A program made the translations under genes and the position numbers. A DNA stretch of 64,000 nucleotides. Origin: Bacillota bacterium (GTDB lineage Bacteria > Bacillota > Clostridia > Peptostreptococcales > Anaerovoracaceae). Shown in pieces: positions 36,093 through 44,797 of this stretch; positions within the stretch are counted from its first letter, which is position 1; each line of letters begins with the position of its first letter. The notes below the pieces were generated by a model. The model did not search any database. It saw only the letters and a program-made list of their open reading frames with translations, and was not told where the DNA came from. The stretch spans positions 186,001-250,000 of the forward strand of contig JAETTD010000002.1 of NCBI GenBank assembly GCA_021769295.1. The letters run 5' to 3'.

Positions 36093-37511
36093 ATGGATTT
36101 TATCGCAGGTATTATCAGTAGTATCAGCGGCTATTTGTATGGCTATATTCTCATAGCTCTCCTAATAGCCGCCGGTTTGTATTTCTCATGCAGAACCAAA
36201 TTTGTACAGCTTCGCTTGTTCAAAGAGTCTATTAAAGTAATAACGGAGCCAAAAAAAGATAAGGATTCTATTTCCTCTTTTCAGGCTCTAATGGTTTCTA
36301 CGGCATCACGAGTAGGAACAGGCAATATAGTAGGCGTAACCGGCGCAATCATTGCAGGTGGTCCGGGTGCTGTTTTCTGGATGTGGCTCATCGCTTTTCT
36401 CGGAGGCGCTTCAGCCTTTGTAGAGTCCACTTTGGCTCAGATATATAAGAAAAAAGGTGCCGACGGCTCCTACGGCGGCCCTGCTTATTACATCAAACAG
36501 GCTTTAAAAGCGCCTGCGCTGGGTGGAGTATTTGCTCTATTCCTTATACTTACATACATGGGAGGATTCAATGCTCTCGCATCTTTCAACATGGCTGACT
36601 TCCTGAAATCATACATCCCGTCAGATAACTATGCTCTCATAGTAGGCGGCGTTGTATCCGTGCTGGCTGCCGTAGTTATCTTCGGAGGAGGCAAACGTAT
36701 TTCTAAAGCAACTCAGGTGCTTGTCCCTATTATGGCTTTGGCATATATAGCAGTGGCTCTCATCGTAGTACTGATGAACATCACTTCTCTTCCGGGAGTA
36801 ATCGGAAGCATCTTCTCAAATGCTTTCAGCTTTTCTTCCGTAACGGGAGGCGTATTCGGAGCGGTTATAATGAACGGAATCAAGCGTGGTCTTTACTCCA
36901 ACGAAGCAGGTATAGGTTCGGCTCCGAATGCAGCGGCTTCGGCAGACGTTTCTCACCCTGTCAAACAGGGTCTGGTGCAGATGCTTTCGGTCTTTATAGA
37001 TACGCTGCTCATCTGCTCAGCAACTGCATTTATGATTCTTTGCAGCGGCGTTGATTCTTCGGCTTATGTGGATGCAAACGGAAATACCATGAACGGAGCT
37101 TATATTCAGGATTCTCTGGGCGCCAACTTCGGAGCTTTCGGCGGATATTTCATCACTATCGCTCTGGTGCTCTTTGCATACACAACTCTGGTGGGTAACT
37201 ACTATTATGCTGAAATGAACATAAGCTATCTTTATAAGGATGCCTTAAACAACAAGCCGTTTATGTTCTTCTACAGACTTCTGGCAGTTGTGGTTATCTT
37301 TGTGGGTGCTCAGTTCAGTGCAGGACTTGCATGGGATACGGCGGACGTACTTATGGGCTTCATGGCTCTTATAAACGTTCCTGTATGTATAATCCTCGGC
37401 GGCACCGCATTTAAAGCGCTCAAGGATTACTGCAAGAAAAAAGATGCCGGAGAGCCTTTGGAATTCAAAGCTTCTGACATCGGTGTAGAAAATACGGATT
37501 ACTGGAATTAA
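36093..37511 (+). CDS. Sodium:alanine/glycine symporter, AGCS family
   Basis: 472-residue membrane transporter with about 11 helices. Family motifs: SSFQALMVSTASRVGTGNIVGV with the Na+-binding GTGN region, GGPGAVFWMW, FVESTLAQIYK, GSYGGPAYYI, RGLYSNEAGIGSAPNAAA. Takes up alanine or glycine with Na+. AAGGAG 8 nt upstream of ATG. Single gene with its own promoter and terminator. Could also carry other small neutral amino acids. Confidence 0.93.
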   Translation: MDFIAGIISSISGYLYGYILIALLIAAGLYFSCRTKFVQLRLFKESIKVITEPKKDKDSISSFQALMVSTASRVGTGNIVGVTGAIIAGGPGAVFWMWLIAFLGGASAFVESTLAQIYKKKGADGSYGGPAYYIKQALKAPALGGVFALFLILTYMGGFNALASFNMADFLKSYIPSDNYALIVGGVVSVLAAVVIFGGGKRISKATQVLVPIMALAYIAVALIVVLMNITSLPGVIGSIFSNAFSFSSVTGGVFGAVIMNGIKRGLYSNEAGIGSAPNAAASADVSHPVKQGLVQMLSVFIDTLLICSATAFMILCSGVDSSAYVDANGNTMNGAYIQDSLGANFGAFGGYFITIALVLFAYTTLVGNYYYAEMNISYLYKDALNNKPFMFFYRLLAVVVIFVGAQFSAGLAWDTADVLMGFMALINVPVCIILGGTAFKALKDYCKKKDAGEPLEFKASDIGVENTDYWN

Positions 37512-37522
37512 CGGAATTGAAG

Positions 37523-37550
37523 AAGCCGTCGCTGATGCGACGGCTTTTTT
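37523..37550 (+). terminator. Terminator after alanine symporter
   Basis: AAGCCGTCGC-TGAT-GCGACGGCTT followed by TTTTTT. Confidence 0.95.
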
Positions 37551-37572
37551 ATTATCGGTAACGCTGTACGGA

Positions 37573-37795
37573 CTGCCGGAAAAGAAGAAAATTTTGCAGT
37601 TTACGGCAGTCCGGCGGCTGCCAAAACGGTCAAAATGCCGCAAATAAAGAAAATTTCCGTGTTTACGGCAGTTTAGAGGCTATTTAAGCAGTAAAAATGC
37701 CGCATTTCAATAAAAATCCAAGATTTACGGCAATTCGGAGGTCTTCCGAGCGACAATACTGCCGTAATCAAAGAAATATTCAGAATTTACGGCAG
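37573..37795 (-). repeat. 62-bp-period palindromic array, family A (4 units)
   Basis: Cores of exactly 37 bp at 37573, 37635, 37697 and 37759, separated by exactly 25 bp. Each is an imperfect hairpin with arms like CTGCCGTAA / TTTACGGCAG and a variable A/T-rich loop. Reverse complement matches the array at 47.4 kb. Fills the gap between the convergent symporter and znuB genes. Confidence 0.88.
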
Positions 37796-37835
37796 TCCGG
37801 CGGCACAGAGAGCATCCAAAGCATCAGAAAAGCAA

Positions 37836-38675
37836 TCACGCAAACCTCTTAAATATCGAAAAGCCTGCAAATATAACCATATTGATTACCACCACCGTAG
37901 CTCCCACAGGGGCGGAAATTAAAATCGATAAGCTTATTCCTGCAAAGGCGGCTATGACAGAAATTACGCCCGAGCATATCATAACCTTTTTAAAACTGTT
38001 AAAGACTCTCATCGACGATAACGCAGGGAATACTATCAGCGCAGAAGTCAGAAGGGCGCCCACCAGATTCATGGCAAGCACTATGATAACAGCCGTAATC
38101 AATGCAATAAGCAGATTATAAAACTCGGTATTTACACCGATAGCCTTTGCAAAGGTTTCATCAAAAGTTACGGCAAATATCTTATTATACAAAAAAACAA
38201 AGACCGCTATTACAACTGCCGACATTACTGCGCACACTGCCACGTCAGAACTTTTGAGGGTCAATATGGAGGTGGAACCGAACAAAGTGCTGCATACATC
38301 TCCCGAAATATTTGCAGATGAAGAAAACATGTTCAACAGTAAATATCCTATCGCCATTGCGCCTACCGAAATCATGGCAAGAGCGGCATCTCCCTTTACG
38401 CCGGCATTCTGCCCTCTCTTAAGCAAAAAAACGGCGCAGATTACGGTGACAGGCATAACCACAAGCATCTCATCCGTCACACTTAAAACCGCTGCAACGG
38501 CCATTGCTCCGAAAGCCACATGGGACAATCCGTCGCCTATAAAGGAATATCTCTTAAGTACCAATATTACTCCAAGCAAAGAAGAGCAGAGGGACACCAG
38601 TATTCCTGCCGCAAAGGCATATCTTACAAATGGATACGACAGATATTCACTTAACTGTATCAGCAGATTATTCAT
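37836..38675 (-). CDS. znuB: Zinc ABC transporter permease
   Basis: 279 residues, nine or so helices of the ABC-3 family; contains the conserved GDGLSHVAFGAMA coupling region and late GALLTSALIVFPALSS. Forms the membrane channel with ZnuC and receives zinc from ZnuA. Overlaps znuC by 8 nt. Last gene of the zur operon; substrate zinc rather than manganese is supported by the Zur-type regulator and the His-rich loop of ZnuA. Confidence 0.9.
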   Translation of the reverse strand: MNNLLIQLSEYLSYPFVRYAFAAGILVSLCSSLLGVILVLKRYSFIGDGLSHVAFGAMAVAAVLSVTDEMLVVMPVTVICAVFLLKRGQNAGVKGDAALAMISVGAMAIGYLLLNMFSSSANISGDVCSTLFGSTSILTLKSSDVAVCAVMSAVVIAVFVFLYNKIFAVTFDETFAKAIGVNTEFYNLLIALITAVIIVLAMNLVGALLTSALIVFPALSSMRVFNSFKKVMICSGVISVIAAFAGISLSILISAPVGATVVVINMVIFAGFSIFKRFA

Positions 38676-39348
38676 TTCTATGCCCTTTCATATATTCTTC
38701 TTTCGTCATGAAAGAAATTCCGTCCCTTCCGAAGTCCAAAATGTGACTTGCATATTTTAACGCAGCATCCATATCATGGGAAATCATTATTATGGTCATA
38801 CCCTCTTTATTGAGAGTTTCGATGTAATTATACATTTCTGCTGTCGAATCTGAATCCAGCCCTGCTGTTGGCTCATCCAACAGGAGCATGGTCTTTGCGG
38901 CACACAAGGCTCTCGCAAGGAGAACTCTCTGCTGCTGTCCTCCCGAAAGAGTTTTGTATGATTTATGAGCCAAATTTTCAATGCCGAGCCGCCTCATATT
39001 GTCCAGCGCTTCTTCCTTGTGATGTCTTTTATAAAAAGAAGCTTTTCCGCACTTGCTCAGGAATCCGGAAATCACTATTTCCTCCGCTGATGCGGGAAAA
39101 TCTTTCTGAACCGGGGTCTGCTGAGGCAGATACCCTATTTGGCCCGCTGCCCCTGCGGTGTCAAAACTTATCTGTCCGCTTAAGGGTTTTATAAGTCCCA
39201 GTATGGTACGCATCAGAGTTGTTTTGCCGGAGCCGTTGTTCCCTAAAATGCACAGGTAGTCTCCTGCATCTAATTGAAAATTTATATTTTTTGCAACTGC
39301 CCCGTCTTCATATCCTACGGTTACATTGCTGCATAAAATCTGTGCCAT
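38668..39348 (-). CDS. znuC: Zinc ABC transporter ATPase
   Basis: 226 residues. Walker A GNNGSGKTTL (34-43), Q-loop YLPQQTPVQKD, ABC signature LSGGQQQRVLLARAL, Walker B LLLDEPTAGLD and switch His in MISHD. Powers zinc import with ZnuB. Starts 9 nt after znuA. Confidence 0.93.
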   Translation of the reverse strand: MAQILCSNVTVGYEDGAVAKNINFQLDAGDYLCILGNNGSGKTTLMRTILGLIKPLSGQISFDTAGAAGQIGYLPQQTPVQKDFPASAEEIVISGFLSKCGKASFYKRHHKEEALDNMRRLGIENLAHKSYKTLSGGQQQRVLLARALCAAKTMLLLDEPTAGLDSDSTAEMYNYIETLNKEGMTIIMISHDMDAALKYASHILDFGRDGISFMTKEEYMKGHRNE

Positions 39349-39357
39349 GGTTTCTCC

Positions 39358-40302
39358 CTAATTCAACGCTTTCTCAAGCGTCTGCAAGTTTGCCTTCATT
39401 ATTTCGATGTAGCTTTTTTCCGTATCTTTTGAATCCACCGATTGCATGGAATCCATAACCAGTATCTCTGCGTCCTTTCTTTGAGAACTGTCTATCACGG
39501 TCTGCGCTATGGATTTATTATCATCTTCCGTAATGATAAGCGCTTTTAAATCCCGCTCATTTAGCTTGCCGGCCAAGAATGCTACGGTTTCAAAGCTTGC
39601 CTCCGTTTCGGCAGAGCATCCCGGAAAGGCTGCAAAATATGTCAGCCCATAATCTTCAAACAAGTATCTGAACGGAAATCTGTCAGCGACTATCACCGTG
39701 TTCTTTGAAGCTTCCGCTACGGTTTCCTGATAGCGGGAATCTATTTCTTTTAGCTCGCCCACATATTTTTTGCAGTTTTCATCATATTTGCCGCTGTTTT
39801 CTGAATCTATTTCCGACAGTATTTCAGTTATCTCCGTGCAAAATGTCATAGCTTCTTTAGGTGAAAGCCAGATATGCTCATCCGCCTCATCGTGAGAATG
39901 ATTTTCGTGACTTTCGTCATCGACGAATTTGACATCGCCGTGAGACATAAGTGAATATTTTATCCCCTTAAAATCTCCGCTCTGATTTATCATATCTTCA
40001 ATCCACTCTTCCGATATGCCTCCCGTATATACTATCAAATCGCACCGGGTAACGGTGACTGCATCTTCCGCCGTAGGCTGGTAGCTGTGCATATCCGTGC
40101 CGTTTTTGTTTATACGCACTATGTTCCACCGATCTGCTTCATCACCTATTATATTGCATACCCAATCATATTGAGCAAATCCGCTGCAAACCACTGTGGG
40201 CTTTTCTTCCTGTACGGTTTCCTTTGGGGCACAGGCGGCAAAACAGAATACCGCAAAGAGCAGCATAACCGCAATCATGATTTTCTCTAAAGAATTTTTC
40301 AT
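39358..40302 (-). CDS. znuA: Zinc-binding lipoprotein of ABC transporter
   Basis: 314 residues from ATG 40302, which has AAAGGAG upstream and overlaps the zur stop by ATGA; a longer frame runs back through zur and is spurious. Lipoprotein signal with lipobox-like CFAAC (Cys24). Cluster A-1 fold: DMHSYQPTAED, a His/Asp/Glu-rich loop HENHSHDEADEHIW typical of zinc carriers, then EHIWLSP metal ligand. Captures zinc outside the membrane for ZnuBC. Two Lgt-dependent steps are expected for maturation. Confidence 0.92.
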   Translation of the reverse strand: MKNSLEKIMIAVMLLFAVFCFAACAPKETVQEEKPTVVCSGFAQYDWVCNIIGDEADRWNIVRINKNGTDMHSYQPTAEDAVTVTRCDLIVYTGGISEEWIEDMINQSGDFKGIKYSLMSHGDVKFVDDESHENHSHDEADEHIWLSPKEAMTFCTEITEILSEIDSENSGKYDENCKKYVGELKEIDSRYQETVAEASKNTVIVADRFPFRYLFEDYGLTYFAAFPGCSAETEASFETVAFLAGKLNERDLKALIITEDDNKSIAQTVIDSSQRKDAEILVMDSMQSVDSKDTEKSYIEIMKANLQTLEKALN

Positions 40303-40718
40303 ATCTGTTCTCCTTTCATGCATTCTTTGCAAATTCCGAAAATCATGGTCTGACCTGCATCTACCATAAAGTCGTCCCACTCGGCAATCTTCTTGCTCAG
40401 TTCTTGGGATATTCCGGTACTCATATGAAAAATCCTGCCGCATGTCGTGCATTTTAAATGCATATGACCGATGCAGTCTTCTCCTCCGACGATTTGATAA
40501 ACCGTTTTCCTGCTTGTCCCACGATAAAACCGCTTTACCACGTTATCCTCAATCAGCTTGGGAATCAGCCTGTATACGGTGCTGCGTCCCGGAGGAAGAA
40601 CATACTCCGGGTCTGCTTCCATTTCACGGCATATTTCTTCTATGGTAAAGGTTCTTCTGCTGTTTTTTGTCAAAAAATCTATCAGAGCTTTTTTCTGCTC
40701 TGTCTTATATGTCGCCAT
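40299..40718 (-). CDS. zur: Fur family regulator, zinc uptake type
   Basis: 139 residues. Winged-helix part (1-80) with GRSTVYRLIPKLIEDN recognition helix; metal/dimer part with HMHLKCTTCGRIFHM and FGICKECMKG, giving two CxxC pairs for structural zinc. First gene of zur-znuACB, so it most likely represses zinc import when zinc is plentiful. A 16-bp palindrome lies between its promoter and start. A ferric regulator is less likely given the operon. Confidence 0.88.
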   Translation of the reverse strand: MATYKTEQKKALIDFLTKNSRRTFTIEEICREMEADPEYVLPPGRSTVYRLIPKLIEDNVVKRFYRGTSRKTVYQIVGGEDCIGHMHLKCTTCGRIFHMSTGISQELSKKIAEWDDFMVDAGQTMIFGICKECMKGEQI

Positions 40719-40739
40719 AAATTGTTTCCTCTTAAACAG

Positions 40740-40755
40740 TTGAGCATTTGCTCAA
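40740..40755. promoter_or_regulatory. Candidate Zur operator
   Basis: Perfect inverted repeat TTGAGC-ATTT-GCTCAA, 22 bp before zur and about 30 bp after its -10, where binding would block transcription. It does not match the classic Zur box, so the role is inferred from position. Confidence 0.5.
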
Positions 40756-40787
40756 ATATGGGATTTTTTCTCAATTTCACCTTTCCT

Positions 40788-40815
40788 ATTATACCCTCTT
40801 TTTATGAAAAGTCAA
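40788..40815 (-). promoter_or_regulatory. Promoter of zur-znuACB
   Basis: TTGACT (40810-40815), 16 bp spacer, TATAAT (40788-40793), abutting the end of the metallophosphoesterase gene. Confidence 0.85.
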
Positions 40816-41652
40816 TCAAAAAATCCGCGCTTCTTCTATCTCCTGCCGGCAAACATACAGCCTCCTGTTTTCATCCACGCAAGTAGTCCATTTTACCAGA
40901 TTCAGCTTTCCACAGACAAGTTCAATGCAGGTAACGCCGTTGGGATGTATGGCCGAGCCCGTATTCATATATTCTATATTTCCTTTAAGCGCCATGGCAG
41001 GCCTGTGAGTATGGCCTGCCATGATGTTTTGGTTATTTTGCTGCGCCCAGTTTATAAGTCGCTGCTCTACCTTATTGCTTTTTTTATAATTTCGTGCGGC
41101 ACTGGTGGGGTCTTTAAATCCTGCAAGTTCAAGAGGTTTCCACAGATAGCGTACCATCCAGCGGGCCAAAGGCCAAAGCCGGTCATTGAGAAGGTCCGCC
41201 TGATGCCCGTGTATCAGATATAAGTCTTTATTTTTATCCGGCGTTTTTATTATAAGCGACTCATAATACGGCGGAGAAAAAAAGTTCCCCGACGTACAAA
41301 ATCCTCTCGTGGCTTTTACCTTATCGTGATTTCCAAACAGCATAAAAAGCCTTTCCGAAGTTCCGAAACGTTCCAGTCGTTTAAAAACATCGCTGTGAAT
41401 CTCATATATATCGTTAAAACACCGATTCTCCCAAAGTTCGTCACCGTCGCCTATTTCAACATAGGCAAAGTTCCTTTCCCAGTAATATTCCAACGCTGCC
41501 TGATACAATGTCTTGTTGTGCAGAAAACTGTCATTCCAAGTTCCGCTTCCTCTGTGGCAATCGCTGAAAAATGCTATTTGCGGATATTTTTCAGTGCTTA
41601 TAACTTTGGCGTTCTCAAAAGCCTTATTTATTTGTTTGGAGTAATAATTCAT
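40816..41652 (-). CDS. Calcineurin-like metallophosphoesterase
   Basis: 278 residues with the five metallophosphoesterase motifs in order: FFSDCHRGSG, VEIGDGDELW, FGNHDK, LIHGHQAD, AGHTHRP. The GDGDELW form and the RWMVRYLWKPLEL insert resemble UDP-diacylglucosamine hydrolase-like/serine-threonine phosphatase-like proteins, substrate not defined. No signal peptide. Single gene upstream of zur in the same direction. Confidence 0.85.
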   Translation of the reverse strand: MNYYSKQINKAFENAKVISTEKYPQIAFFSDCHRGSGTWNDSFLHNKTLYQAALEYYWERNFAYVEIGDGDELWENRCFNDIYEIHSDVFKRLERFGTSERLFMLFGNHDKVKATRGFCTSGNFFSPPYYESLIIKTPDKNKDLYLIHGHQADLLNDRLWPLARWMVRYLWKPLELAGFKDPTSAARNYKKSNKVEQRLINWAQQNNQNIMAGHTHRPAMALKGNIEYMNTGSAIHPNGVTCIELVCGKLNLVKWTTCVDENRRLYVCRQEIEEARIF

Positions 41653-41751
41653 CTTTATTTCCCGACTTAATAATGAAGAATACTCTCATTATATTCACCG
41701 ACTGCAAATAGTGTGCATGGGAATTGGGCCGTGTTGGCGTAAAATCACAAT

Positions 41752-41790
41752 AAAAAAAGCGCCGTGCAGGTGTTTACCCTGTACAGGCGC
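41752..41790 (-). terminator. Terminator of ABC exporter operon
   Basis: On minus, GGCGCCTGTACAGG pairs with CCTGCACGGCGC around a GTAAACA-type loop and is followed by TTTTTTT (41752-41758). Confidence 0.92.
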
Positions 41791-41802
41791 CTTTTTAAGC
41801 TT

Positions 41803-42621
41803 CTATTCAAGATTCAGCTTTCTGCTCAGCAATCTTTCCGAAATTACATGAAAAGCAATCAGCTGCACTGCGGTGACAACTATAGCTGCAATGATTATCA
41901 GCTGCCCTCCCCAAAAGACTTCCATGTTGCTGAACATCTCCGCTATGCCATAGCCTACTGCACTATCCAGAACTGTCATGATTATCACAAGCAAAGTTGT
42001 TAAAACGAAGCTTATTCCCATATACGACAGTACCGAAAACAATACTTTATGTGTATTTGACAGCTGCCCTATTGACATGCTTGCATAGAGCTGGTATATG
42101 CTCTTAAAAATGGACAGAACAATCAGAAGTATAACTTCGAACACATACAGATAATATTCCGGAACCTGATTAAGAGCTCTTATGGCATCTGCCAATGCTG
42201 AGAAAATCTCAGGCAACGTTCCGATTCCCACCAGTATCATTATGGATAAAAAAGCTACGATGCCGCTCACAACAGTCACCACAAATGCTACCACCCCTTT
42301 TGATGTGATAAGCTGCCAAGGTTTTACAGGCAGGGTGTGCATCAGGTATCCTTCGTCCTTCAGCAATCCTTTGTAAAATCTCTGCAATATTATGAGTATG
42401 GTAACCGCTATCAGCACCACAAAGACAGTCACATATAAAATTCCCGAAATTGTTTGAAGTATTGAGCCTATGGAATGCATATTATTGCGTGCAAAATCGG
42501 TGTTGTTAAACACATAGTCGATAATGCAGCAGAATACGGCAACTACAGGCACTGCTGCCCAGATTGCGCCTATTTGTTTTATAATCGACTTAAACTCGAA
42601 TTTAATCAGTTTACCTGTCAC
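41803..42621 (-). CDS. ABC transporter permease (YtrC/ABC-2-like)
   Basis: About 272 residues from GTG 42621, preferred because AAGGGGG lies 9 nt upstream; the frame upstream runs inside the ATPase gene. Six helices (about 17-40, 60-85, 110-135, 145-170, 190-215, 245-265). Includes DEGYLMHTLPVKPWQLI, common in bacterial ABC-2 type permeases of cell-envelope stress exporters. Overlaps the ATPase by 11 nt. Cargo unknown. Confidence 0.8.
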   Translation of the reverse strand: MTGKLIKFEFKSIIKQIGAIWAAVPVVAVFCCIIDYVFNNTDFARNNMHSIGSILQTISGILYVTVFVVLIAVTILIILQRFYKGLLKDEGYLMHTLPVKPWQLITSKGVVAFVVTVVSGIVAFLSIMILVGIGTLPEIFSALADAIRALNQVPEYYLYVFEVILLIVLSIFKSIYQLYASMSIGQLSNTHKVLFSVLSYMGISFVLTTLLVIIMTVLDSAVGYGIAEMFSNMEVFWGGQLIIIAAIVVTAVQLIAFHVISERLLSRKLNLE

Positions 42622-43378
42622 TTGAACATTCCCCCTTCTTTGCCTCGTTCTCATATCCGTATCCCATATAAGGTACAAGTTTAAAGGTATCCTTGAATAC
42701 GTCGTCTATTGATTTACCCTCTTTTTCTTTTATACCGTCCACCGACTCGTGTCTTATTATCTGGCCGTTTCTCAGGAATATGACTTCGTCAAGTACCCTC
42801 TCAATATCCGAAATAAGGTGAGTCGAAATAAGCACTGTTCCTTCTTCGTTGTAGTTGTTTATTATCGTTGAAAGGATGTAATCCCTGGCTGCCGGGTCTA
42901 CTCCTGCAATGGGCTCGTCAAGGAGGTACAGCTGGGCTTCTCTGCTCATAACCAGTATGAGCTGAACCTTTTCTTTTGTTCCTTTGGACATGCTCTTAAT
43001 TCTGTCCTTCGGATTGATTCCAAGAGCAGCGCACATGTCCTCTGCCTTTTCTCTGTTAAAATCCTTATAAAAGTCCTCAAACAAATCGAAAATATCTTTT
43101 ACTTTCATCCAGTCCGCAAAATATGTCTTATCGGGAAGATAGCTTATGACGGACTTGGTATAGGGACCCGGCCTGCTTCCGTCAACAAAAACTTCTCCGT
43201 AAGAAGGCATAATCAATCCGTTGAGAATCTTTATCAGCGTTGTCTTTCCGCTTCCGTTGGGGCCCAGAAGGCCTACCACCTTTCCCCTTCCTACTTGCAG
43301 ATTGACTTCATCCAAAGCTCTTTTTCCCCCGAAGGCCTTGGTCAGGTTTTTGCATTCTACCAATGTATTTGTATTCAT
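42611..43378 (-). CDS. ABC transporter ATPase (YtrB-like)
   Basis: 255 residues. Walker A GPNGSGKTTL, signature MSKGTKEKVQLILVMSR (a degenerate MSKG form of the LSGGQ typical of YtrB-like exporters), Walker B LYLLDEPIAGVDP, switch His STHL. Starts within the stop of the GntR gene (ATGA). Partners with the permease downstream; function as cell-wall stress exporter is inferred from the gntR-ATPase-permease order. Confidence 0.9.
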   Translation of the reverse strand: MNTNTLVECKNLTKAFGGKRALDEVNLQVGRGKVVGLLGPNGSGKTTLIKILNGLIMPSYGEVFVDGSRPGPYTKSVISYLPDKTYFADWMKVKDIFDLFEDFYKDFNREKAEDMCAALGINPKDRIKSMSKGTKEKVQLILVMSREAQLYLLDEPIAGVDPAARDYILSTIINNYNEEGTVLISTHLISDIERVLDEVIFLRNGQIIRHESVDGIKEKEGKSIDDVFKDTFKLVPYMGYGYENEAKKGECSSDR

Positions 43379-43755
43379 TTATCATTAACCCCTTTCTTTT
43401 CAGTCACCCTTTCAGCCATTTTTACAGCTTCCTCTGCCGTGTATCCCAGCGACTGCATTTCATCGATAAAGTTTTCGATGTTTTTCTGTGCCAATTCCTC
43501 TTTGATTTTTAAAATCAGCTTTTGGTCGTCGGTAACTTTTCTACCCGACGTTCTGTTGGTAATGAGCAAGCCGTCCCCTTCCAGCTCTGCCATTGCCCTT
43601 TGCATAGTGTTGCGATTAACCCCTGCATCTTGCGCCAAATCTCTTACAGTAGGAAAAGCATCTCCTGGTTTATATTCCCCTGCGACTATTGCCCGCATTA
43701 TCTGTTCCCGCAGCTGAGGCCAGATAGATCTGCTGTCATCGAGATTCCACTCCAT
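43375..43755 (-). CDS. GntR family regulator, YtrA subfamily
   Basis: 126 residues from ATG 43755 with AGGAGG 9 nt upstream; a TTG two codons earlier is too near that site. Winged helix-turn-helix (10-75) with PTVRDLAQDAGVNRNTMQRA, then the short C-terminal dimer helices of YtrA-type regulators, too small for a ligand-binding domain of other GntR groups. Likely represses its own operon by binding the palindrome at 43820-43843. Confidence 0.9.
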   Translation of the reverse strand: MEWNLDDSRSIWPQLREQIMRAIVAGEYKPGDAFPTVRDLAQDAGVNRNTMQRAMAELEGDGLLITNRTSGRKVTDDQKLILKIKEELAQKNIENFIDEMQSLGYTAEEAVKMAERVTEKKGVNDK

Positions 43756-43819
43756 ACGCAAGTACCTCCTTTCCGTAAATAATACCCCTTTTGATTTTTA
43801 TTGCTTTTGACTTTTGTTT

Positions 43820-43843
43820 ATTGTCTTATGCACCTAAGACAAT
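43820..43843. promoter_or_regulatory. Operator palindrome of GntR/ABC operon
   Basis: Perfect 9-bp inverted repeat ATTGTCTTA and TAAGACAAT with 6-bp gap, overlapping the -10 box. Confidence 0.8.
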
Positions 43844-43867
43844 ATCATAAAAAGAACCCGCTGTCAA
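43839..43867 (-). promoter_or_regulatory. Promoter of GntR/ABC operon
   Basis: TTGACA (43862-43867), 17 bp spacer, TATTGT (43839-43844). The -35 is located in the loop of the preceding gene's terminator. Confidence 0.85.
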
Positions 43868-43879
43868 CAGGTTCTTTTA
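43848..43879 (-). terminator. Terminator of radical SAM gene
   Basis: AAAGAACC and GGTTCTTT arms with an 11-nt loop, followed on minus by TTTAT. Confidence 0.8.
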
Positions 43880-43901
43880 AATTTCTTTATATGGAATTTT
43901 T

Positions 43902-44774
43902 TCAATCCCAAAAGCTCAGCTGCTTATCGGTTTCCTTTTCTTCAAAATCACGTAGGTAGCTGAATATCCGGTCGTTATCGTGTATTATACCTCCGGCCTC
44001 GCATCTTTGCCTGAAGATTTTCATCAGGCTTTTGTTGTTGGGGCTCTCAAGAATATAGCGATTTCCGTAGGTACATATATATTTTTCTTTCAGATTGGGA
44101 AAGCGGCAATCCAGCTGCTCATAAAAATACTCCCTGCTTCCCTCACGCAGGGTCAGTCCCATGCCGAAACATATAATTCCATATACCTTCGCCTCGGCAC
44201 ACATATCCAAAATGCCGCAGATATTTTCTTCCGTATCGTTGATAAATGGCAGAATGGGAGTCAGCCACACGACGGTGGGAATACCTGCATCGCGAAGCTT
44301 TTTAAGCACCTCAAAACGTTCCCTCGTAGTACACACGTTGGGCTCAATCTTTCTGCACAGCTCTTCATCATAGGTGGTTAGCGTCATTTGCACAACGCAT
44401 TTTGTCTTTTGGTTTATCTTTTGCAACAAATCCAAATCCCGCAAAATTCTATCCGACTTTGTGATGACCGTAAATCCGAATCCGTTCTTATATATCAATT
44501 GTAAAGCTTTCCTGACATATCCCAGCTCCATTTCAAGAGGAATGTACGGGTCAGTCATGGAGCCTGTACCTATCATACATTTTTTTCTTTTATGGGTTAG
44601 GGCATGTTCCAGCAGTTCAATGGCGTTTTCTTTGACTTCAATGTCTTCGAAGGGGTGCTCCATATGGTAGCACTTGCTTCTGGAGTCGCAATAAATGCAC
44701 CCGTGAGAGCATCCACGGTACAGATTCATTCCGTTTTTGGATGACAATATTCCTTTCGCTTTCACCAAGTGCAT
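43902..44774 (-). CDS. Radical SAM protein (SplB/Rv2578c-like)
   Basis: 290 residues. Radical SAM Cys motif GCSHGCIYCDSR (CxxxCxxC, around residue 22-29) after an N-terminal strand, then MIGTGSMTDPYIPLE, a YTV-type strand FTVITKSDRILRD, and QMTLTTYDEELCRKIEP. Groups with COG1533 (spore photoproduct lyase-like) proteins of unknown chemistry; lacks the C-terminal Cys arrangement of genuine SplB. Follows the GyrI-like gene by 23 nt in the same direction. Confidence 0.87.
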   Translation of the reverse strand: MHLVKAKGILSSKNGMNLYRGCSHGCIYCDSRSKCYHMEHPFEDIEVKENAIELLEHALTHKRKKCMIGTGSMTDPYIPLEMELGYVRKALQLIYKNGFGFTVITKSDRILRDLDLLQKINQKTKCVVQMTLTTYDEELCRKIEPNVCTTRERFEVLKKLRDAGIPTVVWLTPILPFINDTEENICGILDMCAEAKVYGIICFGMGLTLREGSREYFYEQLDCRFPNLKEKYICTYGNRYILESPNNKSLMKIFRQRCEAGGIIHDNDRIFSYLRDFEEKETDKQLSFWD

Positions 44775-44797
44775 TTTCTTTTCCTTTCTGCCGGAGC

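Noticed and set aside
37573-37795. CRISPR array (37-bp repeat, 25-bp spacer)
   Set aside because: Repeats are too divergent, gaps resemble each other (GGCGGC/GGAGG starts), only four units and no cas genes within the window.
39358-40452. ZnuA start at 40452
   Set aside because: The extra 50 residues lie inside zur; ATG 40302 has a ribosome site and gives a proper lipoprotein signal.
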